Assembly: GCA_965198565.1 (NCBI GenBank) | Contig: OZ240665.1 | Location: 3,844,001 to 3,908,000, forward strand | DNA from: LMUY01 sp965198565 | Lineage (GTDB): Bacteria > Pseudomonadota > Alphaproteobacteria > Acetobacterales > Acetobacteraceae | Length of the DNA stretch: 64,000 nt | Direction of reading: 5' to 3' | Shown: piece after piece, positions 33,884 to 42,277 of the stretch | How the letters are laid out: the number at the start of each line of letters is the position of its first letter | Position numbering within the stretch: position 1 is the first letter of the stretch | Program-made: the position numbers and the translations under genes | The notes under the pieces: generated by a model | Databases searched by the model: none | Told to the model about the DNA's origin: nothing | What the model saw: the letters and a program-made list of their open reading frames with translations, nothing else

Positions 33884-35706
33884 TTGGCTTCTGCGATGAC
33901 ACGGATCACCGCCGCACCGTAGCGCTGTAGCTTGAATGTGCCCACGCCTTTTACCTGCGCCATCTCGCCGATCGAGGCCGGCGCGGCAGCCGCCAGGTCC
34001 CGCAGCACGGAATCCGGGAAGATCACGTAGGCCGGCACCGACTGGCCCCGCGCCTCCGCCGCGCGCCAGGCGCGCAGTGCCTCGAATGGCCCGGCGGCTT
34101 GCAGCGGCAATGGCGGGCCAGGCGGCTTGCGCTCGCGCCGCCCCGCCAGCGGGTCCACGACCACCACCTCTTCGCGCAACATCACCTTCGCCTCGCCGCG
34201 CAGGATCGGGCGGGCGCGCTCCGGCACCAGGGCCAGGCCGGGCCGCTCGCCCTCGCCGCGCTGCAAGGCGCCGATCGCCACCAACTGGCGGATCACGCCG
34301 CGCCAGTAGCCCTCCGACTGGTCCGCCCCGGCGCCCCAGGTCGGCAGCCGGTCGTGCGCGTGCTTCTCCACCATCGGCGTGCGTTGGCCGCGCAGCACGG
34401 CGGTGATGTGCAGGGCGCCGAACATCTGCCCGGTGCGGTAGATCGCGGAGAGCACCTTCTGCGCAGCCACCGTGCCGTCGAACAGCTTGGCCGGGTGGGC
34501 GCAGGTGTCGCAGTGGCCGCAGGGCTCCGGCAGCATTTCGCCGAACCAGGCCAGCAGGCCGCGGGTGCGGCATTCCGGCGTCTCGGTGAGCCCGATCATC
34601 GCCTCGAGCCGGGCGGCGCGCACCTGCTTCTCCGCCTCGGGCGCGTTCGACTGGTCGAGCCAGTGGCGCGCCCGCACGATGTCCTCGCCGCCATACAGCA
34701 GCAAGGTGTCGGCGCGCTCGCCGTCGCGGCCGGCGCGGCCGATCTGCTGGTAGTAGCTCTCCGGGCTATCCGGCATGTCCAGGTGGACGACGAAGCGCAC
34801 GTCCGGCCGGTCGATGCCCATGCCGAACGCGATGGTGGCCACCATGATCACCGCCTCGCCGGAGCGGAAGCGCTGCAGCGCCACCCGCTTCTCGATCGGC
34901 GCCAGGCCGGCGTGGAAGGCGATGGCGGTGAGCCCGCTGGCGCGCAGGCTGGCCGTGACCCGCTCGGTCTTGGAGCGGCTGCCGCAATAGACGATGCCCG
35001 CCTCGCCCGCATGCGCCTTGAGGAAGGCGTTCAACTGCGCCATCTCGCCCGCCTTGGCGGTGGCGGCGATGTGCAGGTTGGCGCGGTGGAAGCTGGCGGC
35101 GAACACGGCGGCATCCGGCATGGCCAGCGCCTGCAGGATGTCCTCGCGCGTGCGCCGGTCGGCGGTGGCGGTGAGGGCGATGCGGGGCACGCCGGGGAAA
35201 TCCTGCTTCAAGCGGCGCAGGGTGCGGTATTCCGGGCGGAACTCGTGCCCCCAGGCGGAGACGCAATGCGCCTCGTCCACGGCGATGAGGGCGATCTCCT
35301 GCTTCCACAGCCGCTCGAGCGTGCCGGGCATCATCAGCCGCTCGGGCGACACATACAGCAGGTCGAGCGTGCCGTCGGAGAGCGCGCGGGAGGTGCGGGA
35401 GGCGTCGTCGGGCTCCACCTCGGAATGCAGCGCCCCCGCGGAGACGCCCAACTGGCGCAGCGCTGCCACCTGGTCGTCCATCAGCGCGATCAGCGGCGAG
35501 ACCACCACCGCCACGCCATGCCGGGCCAGGGCCGGCACCTGGTAGCACACGCTCTTGCCGCCGCCGGTGGGCATCAGCACCAGTGCGTCGCCGCCGGCCA
35601 TGACATGGGCGATGGCGTCCGCCTGCAGGCCGCGGAAGTCCGGGAAGCCGAACACCCGGCGCAGGATGTCGCGCGGGGTCTCTGGTGCGGTCATCCCATC
35701 CGGCAT
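33880..35706 (-). CDS. recQ: ATP-dependent DNA helicase RecQ
   Basis: A 608-residue superfamily-2 3'-5' helicase for recombination repair. Visible features are motif 0/I FRGLQADAIAHV...PTGGGKSVCYQVPAL, motif II VDEAHCVSAWGHEFRPEYR, motif III LTATADRRTREDI, motif IV-VI (VATIAFGMGIDRPDVRFVVH, QQIGRAGRDGERADTLLLY) and the RQC zinc-binding CGHCDTC near residue 400. The C-terminal HRDC-type region (FEALRAWRAAEARGQSVPAY) completes the RecQ layout. MPDGM at 35706 or the Met four codons later could be the start. The OmpA-like gene lies immediately upstream on the same strand. Confidence 0.96.
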   Translation of the reverse strand: MPDGMTAPETPRDILRRVFGFPDFRGLQADAIAHVMAGGDALVLMPTGGGKSVCYQVPALARHGVAVVVSPLIALMDDQVAALRQLGVSAGALHSEVEPDDASRTSRALSDGTLDLLYVSPERLMMPGTLERLWKQEIALIAVDEAHCVSAWGHEFRPEYRTLRRLKQDFPGVPRIALTATADRRTREDILQALAMPDAAVFAASFHRANLHIAATAKAGEMAQLNAFLKAHAGEAGIVYCGSRSKTERVTASLRASGLTAIAFHAGLAPIEKRVALQRFRSGEAVIMVATIAFGMGIDRPDVRFVVHLDMPDSPESYYQQIGRAGRDGERADTLLLYGGEDIVRARHWLDQSNAPEAEKQVRAARLEAMIGLTETPECRTRGLLAWFGEMLPEPCGHCDTCAHPAKLFDGTVAAQKVLSAIYRTGQMFGALHITAVLRGQRTPMVEKHAHDRLPTWGAGADQSEGYWRGVIRQLVAIGALQRGEGERPGLALVPERARPILRGEAKVMLREEVVVVDPLAGRRERKPPGPPLPLQAAGPFEALRAWRAAEARGQSVPAYVIFPDSVLRDLAAAAPASIGEMAQVKGVGTFKLQRYGAAVIRVIAEAK

Positions 35707-35708
35707 GC

Positions 35709-36089
35709 TCAGGGCAGGTCGACGTCGATCTCGGCGCGGCGGTCCTTCACGCCGGGTGAGCTGGAGGGCGGCACGCCCCCGGCCTTGGTGACGATCTGGC
35801 CGCCGGGCACGCCGTCCTTGATGAGCGCCGCGGTCACCGCGTCGGCGCGCTGTTGCGACAGAGTGGCGTTGCTGATCGGGCCCACCACCACGTCGGCATA
35901 GCCGATCACCTCGACGGGCGCGCTCGGGTTGTTCTTCGACAGGGCGGCCGCGTTGGCGACGATGGCGGTGGCGGGGGCGTCGAGCTGGGCGGAGAACGGG
36001 GTGAAGAACACGGGGAAGACGTGATCCGGCTCCGGCGAGCCGCAGGCGGAGAGGGCCAGCAGGGAGAAGCCGAACAGAAGGCGGCGCAT
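35709..36089 (-). CDS. OmpA-family lipoprotein
   Basis: A 126-residue protein. FGFSLLALSACGSPEP is a lipoprotein signal with Cys16. The rest is a short OmpA C-terminal peptidoglycan-binding fold: VEVIGYADVVVG, then NATLSQQRADAVTAALIKDG and the ending DRRAEIDVDL. The usual Asp/Arg pair that contacts diaminopimelate appears as YAD and DRR. It should anchor to peptidoglycan in the periplasm. The ATG at 36089 follows from the signal peptide; it precedes recQ by 2 bp, so the pair probably shares a transcript. Confidence 0.85.
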   Translation of the reverse strand: MRRLLFGFSLLALSACGSPEPDHVFPVFFTPFSAQLDAPATAIVANAAALSKNNPSAPVEVIGYADVVVGPISNATLSQQRADAVTAALIKDGVPGGQIVTKAGGVPPSSSPGVKDRRAEIDVDLP

Positions 36090-36314
36090 TGGGTAACTCC
36101 GTTTGGTGGCAGAGCTAACTGCCCCGCCCTGCGAAGCCCCGTCAATCACCCCGCGATGGCACTCGGCGTCGCAACCGGTTCGCTCTCCCGCCTGCGCCGC
36201 GTGATTGACTATTGACAGGTGGCAAGGCGCGGGGGAACGCATGCGTGCATAACCCTGGACCATCGTCCGGGGGACAGGACCTGGGGCAGCCGGGCCATCA
36301 TGGAGGCAGACGTC

Positions 36315-37637
36315 ATGGATCCGGACGCGGCGATCATCCGCAAGCTCACCTGGCGGCTCGTGCCGCTGCTCACCTTCGGCTACTTCGTCGCCGTGCTGGA
36401 CCGCTCGAACGTGGGCGTGGCGGCGCTCACCATGAACCACGACTTGGGCCTGAGCATGACGTCGTTCGGGATCGCGGCCGGCATCTTCTTCGTCCCCTAC
36501 GTGGTGCTCGAGGTGCCGTCCAACCTCGCATTGGCCCGGTTCGGCGCGCGGTTGTGGATGGCGCGCATCATGATCACTTGGGGGCTGATCTCGGGGGCTC
36601 ATGCCTTGGTTTGGGACTCGACCAGCCTCTACACCGCCCGCGCCCTGCTCGGCGCGGCCGAGGCCGGGTTCGTGCCCGGCGTCATCTTCTACATCACGTT
36701 ATGGTTCCCCTCCGCCTATCGCGGCCGGATCATCGCGGCGTTCTTCACCGGGATCCCGATCGCGCTGGTGTTCGGCTCGCCCGTGTCCGGCCTGCTGCTG
36801 GGGCTGAACGGGGTGTTCGGCCTGCATGGCTGGCAATGGATCTACCTGCTGGAGGCGGTGCCCGCGCTGGCACTCGGTGTCGCTATCCCGTTCCTGCTGC
36901 CCGCCAGCCCGCAGACGGCCAAGTTCCTGACGGCGGACGAGCGCGACCACCTGATCCGCCGGCTCGCGGCCGAGACAGCCGAGCGCGGCGCCGGGCAGGC
37001 GGAGTCCGCTGGCATGCGGGGCCTGCTGCGGGCCATGTTCAGCCCGCGCATCCTGCTGTTGTGCCTGGGGTATTACGGGCTGACCAACCTCAACGGCGCG
37101 ATCAGCACGTTCCTGCCGCAAATCCTGAAGGAGCTGGACGGTGTGACCAACCTGCAAGCCAGCTTCCTGTCGGCCATCCCCTATGCGTTCGGCGCCGTGG
37201 GCATGGTGGTGCTGGGCCGCTTTGCCGACCGGCCGGGCCGGCGCGGGCTGGCGAACTACCTGGCCCTGGTGATCTCCGCCGCCGGGCTGCTGGCCGCCGC
37301 CGGGACCGACGACCCGGTCACCAAGCTGGCCGCGTTGTGCTTCGCGGCGTTCGGGGTGTTTGCCGCCATGCCGGTGTTCTGGGGCCTGCCGACCGCCCTG
37401 CTCTCCGGCACCGCGGCCGCCGGCGGCATCGCGCTGGTGAACGCGCTGGGCAACCTGTCGAGCGTGGTGAACCCCTGGGTGATCGGCATGATCCGCGACA
37501 GCACCGGCAGCTTCAACGGCGGATTGCTGTGGCTGGCCGGCATGGCGTGTTTGTCGATCGTCGTCATCAGCGTGATCCTGGCACTTTGGGGCAGCAGCCC
37601 GGCGCCCGCCACCGCCCGGCTGCGGGAAGCAAGCTGA
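36315..37637 (+). CDS. MFS transporter, ACS (anion:cation symporter) family
   Basis: A 440-residue twelve-helix carrier. FGYFVAVLDRSNVGVAALTM holds the first-loop DRxNVG signature of the anion:cation symporter family, which includes the hexuronate, galactonate and tartrate carriers. RFGARLWMARIMITWGLISG follows, with GAAEAGFVPGVIFYITLWFP the typical helix 4-5 motif. The start at 36315 was preferred to the ATG at 36300 because GGAGG lies 8 nt upstream. It overlaps the enolase-superfamily gene by one base (TGATG), so it probably imports the acid sugar used by that enzyme. Confidence 0.9.
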   Translation: MDPDAAIIRKLTWRLVPLLTFGYFVAVLDRSNVGVAALTMNHDLGLSMTSFGIAAGIFFVPYVVLEVPSNLALARFGARLWMARIMITWGLISGAHALVWDSTSLYTARALLGAAEAGFVPGVIFYITLWFPSAYRGRIIAAFFTGIPIALVFGSPVSGLLLGLNGVFGLHGWQWIYLLEAVPALALGVAIPFLLPASPQTAKFLTADERDHLIRRLAAETAERGAGQAESAGMRGLLRAMFSPRILLLCLGYYGLTNLNGAISTFLPQILKELDGVTNLQASFLSAIPYAFGAVGMVVLGRFADRPGRRGLANYLALVISAAGLLAAAGTDDPVTKLAALCFAAFGVFAAMPVFWGLPTALLSGTAAAGGIALVNALGNLSSVVNPWVIGMIRDSTGSFNGGLLWLAGMACLSIVVISVILALWGSSPAPATARLREAS

Positions 37638-38830
37638 TGCGCATCACCGCGGTCCGCTGCCGCCGCCTGACCGGGACGATGCCGACGCAGGCCGACATCT
37701 GGGAGGACCGGCTGGTTCGCCCGATCGACGTCTACGCCGAGTATCGCGACCGCAACGACTTCGAGGGCGGGGTGCAGCATCCCGGCAGCTTCCACATCAC
37801 CACCTACTTCGTGGACATCGAGACCGATGACGGCGTGACCGGGCGGGCGGGTCCGGTGCCGCAGGGCGTGGCGTTCATCGTGGCCAACAGCCTGCGCCGC
37901 CTCTTGCTCGGGCAGGATCCGGTGGCCGGCGAGAAGCTGTGGGACCAGATGCATCGCTTCATGGTGCATGGCCGGCAGGGCGACGCGATGCTGGCGATCA
38001 GCGCCGTCGACTGTGCGCTATGGGACTTGCGCGGCAAGTGGCTCGGCCAGCCGGTGCATCGCCTGCTCGGCGGCCCCACCCGACCCGCCGTCCCGGCCTA
38101 TGCCTCCATGCTGGGCTTTGCCGTGCGCGACCCGGCGCGGGTGCGGGACCGGGCGCAGCAATACCAGCAGCTCGGCTTCACCGCGCAGAAATGGTTCTTC
38201 CGCCACGGCCCGATGAGCGGGCACGAGGGCTTGGCCAAGAACGTCGAGCTGGTGCGCACGGTGCGCGAGGCGGTTGGCGACGACTACGACCTGATGTTCG
38301 ACTGCTGGCAGTCCATGGACGTGACGTATGTCGAGGCGTTGGCGGAGCGCATTGCGCCGTATCGCCCGCGCTGGCTGGAGGAATGCGTGATGCCCGACCG
38401 GGTGGACAGCTACCGCCGGCTGCGCGACCGCATAGGCATCCCGCTCGCCGGGGCGGAGCATGAATACACGCGCTGGGGGTTCAAGCGGTTCATCGACGCC
38501 GGGGCGCTCGACGTGTTGCAGCCGGACATCTATTGGTGCGGCGGCTTGTCCGAGACGCTGAAGATTGCGGCCTACGCCACGGCCAACGACCTGATCGTCA
38601 TTCCGCATGGCCATTCCGGCGGCGCCACGATCGCCTTCTCCGTGACGCAATCGCCGATCCACACGCCGTATCAGGAGTATTTGGTGAAGTGGAACAGCAT
38701 CCACCAGTATTTCCTGCGTGACCCGGTCGACCCGGTGGATGGCATGATCGCAGCACCCGACAAGGTAGGGCTGGGCACCGACCTGGACGAGGGCAAGATC
38801 GAGACCGATACCGAGGTGTTTGCGGCGTAG
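37637..38830 (+). CDS. enolase-superfamily acid-sugar dehydratase, RhmD (L-rhamnonate dehydratase)-like
   Basis: A 397-residue protein of the mandelate racemase group. The N-terminal capping domain ends at about 130 and the modified barrel follows. The metal ligands are visible as Asp in YDLMFDCWQSMDV, Glu in RWLEECVMPDRVDSYRRL and Glu in LAGAEHEYTRWGF, and the base is His in VIPHGHSGGAT. The blocks DCW-S-DV, IEEC-like WLEEC, DVLQPDIYWCGGL and PHGHS align with L-rhamnonate dehydratase. It would eliminate water from a six-carbon acid sugar. The TGATG overlap with the MFS carrier supports a two-gene acid-sugar uptake and dehydration unit. Exact substrate not fixed. Confidence 0.8.
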   Translation: MRITAVRCRRLTGTMPTQADIWEDRLVRPIDVYAEYRDRNDFEGGVQHPGSFHITTYFVDIETDDGVTGRAGPVPQGVAFIVANSLRRLLLGQDPVAGEKLWDQMHRFMVHGRQGDAMLAISAVDCALWDLRGKWLGQPVHRLLGGPTRPAVPAYASMLGFAVRDPARVRDRAQQYQQLGFTAQKWFFRHGPMSGHEGLAKNVELVRTVREAVGDDYDLMFDCWQSMDVTYVEALAERIAPYRPRWLEECVMPDRVDSYRRLRDRIGIPLAGAEHEYTRWGFKRFIDAGALDVLQPDIYWCGGLSETLKIAAYATANDLIVIPHGHSGGATIAFSVTQSPIHTPYQEYLVKWNSIHQYFLRDPVDPVDGMIAAPDKVGLGTDLDEGKIETDTEVFAA

Positions 38831-38897
38831 TGCAGACAGTTAACATCTCCCTCTCCCGCGGGTGGGAGGGAGAAGAGACGTATGGTCTGCACTACGC
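38825..38897. terminator. mirror-image inverted repeat holding both convergent stop codons
   Basis: GCGTAGTGCAGAC (38825-38837) and GTCTGCACTACGC (38885-38897) are a perfect 13-bp inverted repeat. The left arm contains the TAG of the dehydratase gene, and the right arm the TAG of cydC on the other strand. A CCCTCTCCC-type hairpin (about 38847-38872) is nested inside. It is a likely bidirectional terminator. Confidence 0.65.
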
Positions 38898-40541
38898 GGC
38901 CGCCGCGACTGCCCGGCCGCCGGATAGGCGCCAGATGCGGTCGAGCCGTTCCACCCCGGTCAGGCGATGCGCGATCAGCAACAGGGTGCGCCCCTCGGCC
39001 AGGCCGTTCAGGGTGCGCAGGAATTGGCGCTCGGTCTGCGCATCCAGTCCGCTGCCGGGCTCGTCCAGCACCAGGATCGGCGCCTCCGACAGCAGGGTGC
39101 GGGCGAGCGCGATCCGGCGGCCCTGCCCGCCCGACACCCGCGCGCCGCCCTCGCCGAGCCAGGTGTCCAGCCCATCAGGCAGGCCGCGGACGAACTCGCC
39201 CAGCTCCACGTCGTCCAGCGCCCGCCATAGCGCGGCCTCGTCCGCGCCGGGCCGGCCCAGCAGCAGGTTGGCGCGGATCGTGTCGTCGAACAGATGCGTC
39301 GCCTGCGACAGGAAGCCGATGCGCGAACGCACGTCCCCCGCTGCCAAGTGGCCGAGATCGGTGCCGCCGAGCTCGATCGACCCGGCATCGGGCGCGGACA
39401 GCTTGAGCAACATGCCCGCCAGCGTGGACTTGCCCGAGCCCGAGGGGCCGAGGATCGCCACCCGGCTGCCTTGCGGCACTTCGAGCGTGAGGCCGTCGAA
39501 CAGCTCGGGCAAAGCCGGGCCCCAGCGGAAGTGCACGCCGGCGAAGCGCAGGGCGGTGCTGGCCGGCAGGTCTTGCGGCTGCGCCGGCTCGGGGACGGTG
39601 GTGCCGGGTGCCGCGGCCTCGAGCACGCGGGCGGCGGCCGCGGCGGCGTGGCCGGCCAACGCCCCCGCGCGAGGCAGCCCGCCCGCCGCCTCGAACGCCG
39701 CGACCAGCAGGAACACCGCGCCCACGGCATAAACCGGCCGCGCCCCAGCCCCGATCAGGACCGCCAGGATGGCCGCCTGGGCACACAGGAAGCCGCCCGC
39801 CTGCGCCAGCGCCGCCCGGCACGCCAGCCGGCGCTGTGCCGCCCGCGCCGCCGCGTCACAGGCCGAGGCGCGGTCGAGCATGCGCCCCTCGGCAGCGAAC
39901 ACGCGCACCTCGCGCAGGCCCGACAACGCGTCCAGCACCGCCACGCGCAGCGCGGAGGTCGCCTGGGCCACGTCCGCGCCATAGCGGCTGGCGAACCCGG
40001 CGGCGATGCTGGGGGCGATGAACGCGGCGGCGACGAACAGCACGCACGCCACCAACCCGCTCAGCCAAAGCGACCTACCATGGTCCACCAGCATCGCCAG
40101 CAGGATGGGCAGCAGCACCACGGCCACCGCGAGCGGCACCAGGATGCGCAGGTAGAGCCCGTCCAGGGTCTCCACGTCGTCGACCAGCCGGGCGGCCACG
40201 TCGCCGGTCCGCGCCATGCCGAGCCCGCCCGCGGAGCGCCGGGCCAAGGCGCGGAAGAACCACACCCGCGTGTCGGCCAGGGCGCGGAAGGTGGCGCCGT
40301 GGGTGACCATGCGCTCGCTGTAGCGCAGGATGACGCGGACGGGGCCGAGCACGGTCAAGGTCACGGTGGCGGCGGCGGTGCCGAGCAGCATGACGGCCAC
40401 ATGTGCCCCGGCCAACGCCAGCAGCGCCACGCCTGACAGGGCGGAGGCGATCGCCACCAGCAAGCCCCAAACCAGCCAAGGCCAGCGTCGCCGCCAGAGC
40501 AGCAGGATGCGGCCGAGTGCCTGCAAGGCGGCGTCGTTCAT
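38892..40541 (-). CDS. cydC: ABC transporter CydC (thiol reductant exporter subunit)
   Basis: A 549-residue half-transporter with six membrane helices (about residues 20-300) and a C-terminal ATPase. Walker A is LGPSGSGKSTLAGMLL (near 370), the signature VSGGQGRRIALARTLL, Walker B APILVLDEPGSGLD, and the H-loop LLLIAHRLTG. With CydD it exports cysteine/glutathione or heme-related reductant needed for cytochrome bd and c-type heme assembly. The ATG at 40541 overlaps the cydD stop (ATGA). The longer minus-strand frame that reads back into cydD is not coding there. Confidence 0.92.
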   Translation of the reverse strand: MNDAALQALGRILLLWRRRWPWLVWGLLVAIASALSGVALLALAGAHVAVMLLGTAAATVTLTVLGPVRVILRYSERMVTHGATFRALADTRVWFFRALARRSAGGLGMARTGDVAARLVDDVETLDGLYLRILVPLAVAVVLLPILLAMLVDHGRSLWLSGLVACVLFVAAAFIAPSIAAGFASRYGADVAQATSALRVAVLDALSGLREVRVFAAEGRMLDRASACDAAARAAQRRLACRAALAQAGGFLCAQAAILAVLIGAGARPVYAVGAVFLLVAAFEAAGGLPRAGALAGHAAAAAARVLEAAAPGTTVPEPAQPQDLPASTALRFAGVHFRWGPALPELFDGLTLEVPQGSRVAILGPSGSGKSTLAGMLLKLSAPDAGSIELGGTDLGHLAAGDVRSRIGFLSQATHLFDDTIRANLLLGRPGADEAALWRALDDVELGEFVRGLPDGLDTWLGEGGARVSGGQGRRIALARTLLSEAPILVLDEPGSGLDAQTERQFLRTLNGLAEGRTLLLIAHRLTGVERLDRIWRLSGGRAVAAAA

Positions 40542-42217
40542 GCCGCGCCCCGCGCCTGCGCCACCCTGCCGTCGCGCAGATCCAGCCGCCGGGCGCCGAA
40601 GCTGTGCGCCGCCGCGGCATGGCTCGCCATCACCACCGTGCGCCCGACCGCGAGGCGGCGCAGGCTGTCCAGCACGTCGCCCTCGGTCACCGGGTCCAAA
40701 TGCGCGGTGGGCTCGTCGAGCAGCAGCAAGGGGGCGTTCTTGAGGAAGGCGCGGGCGATGGCCACACGCTGCGCTTGGCCGCCAGACAGGCCAAACCCGC
40801 CCTCGCCCACCACCGTGTCCAACCCGGCGGGCAGCGACTCGGCAAACGCGGCGACGCGCGCGTTGCGGGCGGCGGCGTCCACGTCCCGCTCCGGCGCGTC
40901 GGGCGCGGCGAAGCGGATGTTCTCGCGGATGGTGCCGGCGAAGATCACCGGGCGCTGGCCGATCGCCGTGGTCATCCGCATCAGCGCCGCGGGAACCACG
41001 CTGGCGATGTCCGCCCCGTTGATCAGGATGCGCCCCGTCTCGGGCGGCACGAAGCCGAGCAGCAGCTCTATGATCGTGGACTTGCCCGACCCGGACGGCC
41101 CGGCCAGCACCAGGGTCTCGCCCGCCGGCACGCGAAAGCTCACGTCCTGCAGCGCCGGGCCGCGCGATGCGTCCCAGGTGAAGCCGACATGCTCGAATGC
41201 GACCGAGACGCCATGCGCCGCCACGGTGCGGATCGCCGGCCCGCCCACCACGGCTTCGGGCGCGGGCGGCACGGCGGCCAAGGCCTCGGCGGCGGCGTTG
41301 GCGTGGGAGCGGTCCTGGTAGGCCACGGAGAACGCCCGCAATGGCGCGAAGAACTCGGGCACCAGCAGCAGCACGAACAAGGCACGCGCCGGGTCGAGCC
41401 GGTGCACCTGGGCGGCGGCGCCGTAGCGGATCGCCAGCAGCACCAAGGCGAGCGCCACCGCACAGTCGAGCGCGGCGGAGGCGATGAAGGCCACGCGCAG
41501 CACCCGCATGGTACGGTGGCGCAGTTCGTCGGCCGCCCGCGTCAGGGCGTCCGCCTCGTCTGCCGCGCGGCCGGCCAGCACGATGGAGGAGATGCCGCGC
41601 ACGCGGTCCAGGAAGCGCGCCTGCAGCCGGGCCAGGGCGGTGAGTTGTCGGCGCGAGGCCGCGGCGGCGCCGATGCCGGAGACCGCCTGCGCCACCGGGA
41701 CCAGCAGACCGGCCAGGCCCAGGATCAAGGCGCCCATCGGGTCGGCGACCGCCACGCAGGCCAGGACCACGAGCGGGCCGATGATGGCCAGGCTGGCGGC
41801 GGGCAACCAGCGGGCGAAGAACCCGTCCAGCGCGTCGATACGGTCGACCACGGTGGTGGCGAGGGAGGCGGAATGCTCCCGCCGCAGCGCCGCCGGGCCG
41901 GCGGCGAGCAGGCGGCCGAGCACGTCCCGCCGCAGGCGCTGCCGGGCGGAGGCGCCCGCGGCCACGGCACGGCGGTCGGCCAGGACCATCACGACACTGC
42001 GCAGCACGGCGGCGGTCACGAACCCGGCGACGGCCCAGGCTGCGGCCGGGGCTTGCCGGCTCAGCGCCGCGCCCAGAATGGCCGCGACGCACCAGGCCTG
42101 CCCCACAGCCAAAACCACGCCCGCACTGCCGAACAGCACCGCCGGGCGCGCCGCCCGCCGCCCTGCCGCCGTCTCCGCCCGCAGCCACTGGCGCCCTGAC
42201 TGGCTCAACTCGCTCAT
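40538..42217 (-). CDS. cydD: ABC transporter CydD (thiol reductant exporter subunit)
   Basis: The partner half-transporter of CydC, 559 residues. The membrane domain spans about 20-310. The ATPase domain has Walker A LAGPSGSGKSTIIELLL (near 362), LSGGQAQRVAIARAFLKNAP, Walker B PLLLLDEPTAHLDPVTE and GRTVVMASHAAA. The order cydD-cydC and the 4-bp overlap are the usual arrangement. No cytochrome bd (cydAB) gene is visible here, so it may serve c-type cytochromes or another periplasmic redox need. It starts 60 bp after the amidohydrolase stop. Confidence 0.92.
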   Translation of the reverse strand: MSELSQSGRQWLRAETAAGRRAARPAVLFGSAGVVLAVGQAWCVAAILGAALSRQAPAAAWAVAGFVTAAVLRSVVMVLADRRAVAAGASARQRLRRDVLGRLLAAGPAALRREHSASLATTVVDRIDALDGFFARWLPAASLAIIGPLVVLACVAVADPMGALILGLAGLLVPVAQAVSGIGAAAASRRQLTALARLQARFLDRVRGISSIVLAGRAADEADALTRAADELRHRTMRVLRVAFIASAALDCAVALALVLLAIRYGAAAQVHRLDPARALFVLLLVPEFFAPLRAFSVAYQDRSHANAAAEALAAVPPAPEAVVGGPAIRTVAAHGVSVAFEHVGFTWDASRGPALQDVSFRVPAGETLVLAGPSGSGKSTIIELLLGFVPPETGRILINGADIASVVPAALMRMTTAIGQRPVIFAGTIRENIRFAAPDAPERDVDAAARNARVAAFAESLPAGLDTVVGEGGFGLSGGQAQRVAIARAFLKNAPLLLLDEPTAHLDPVTEGDVLDSLRRLAVGRTVVMASHAAAAHSFGARRLDLRDGRVAQARGAA

Positions 42218-42277
42218 GGCAGCCGATGTAGCGGCACGAAGCGGACCTGCCCACCCATTGCGCGCGTTAAACCTGCG

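Noticed and set aside
33056..34573. A 505-codon extended methyltransferase
   Set aside because: The extra N-terminal part is antisense-like text in a different frame over recQ. The ATG overlapping the recQ stop is the sensible start.
38892..42254. A single 1120-codon ABC protein covering cydC and cydD
   Set aside because: The first half is out of frame with CydD. Two separate proteins with the 4-bp ATGA overlap carry all ABC motifs.
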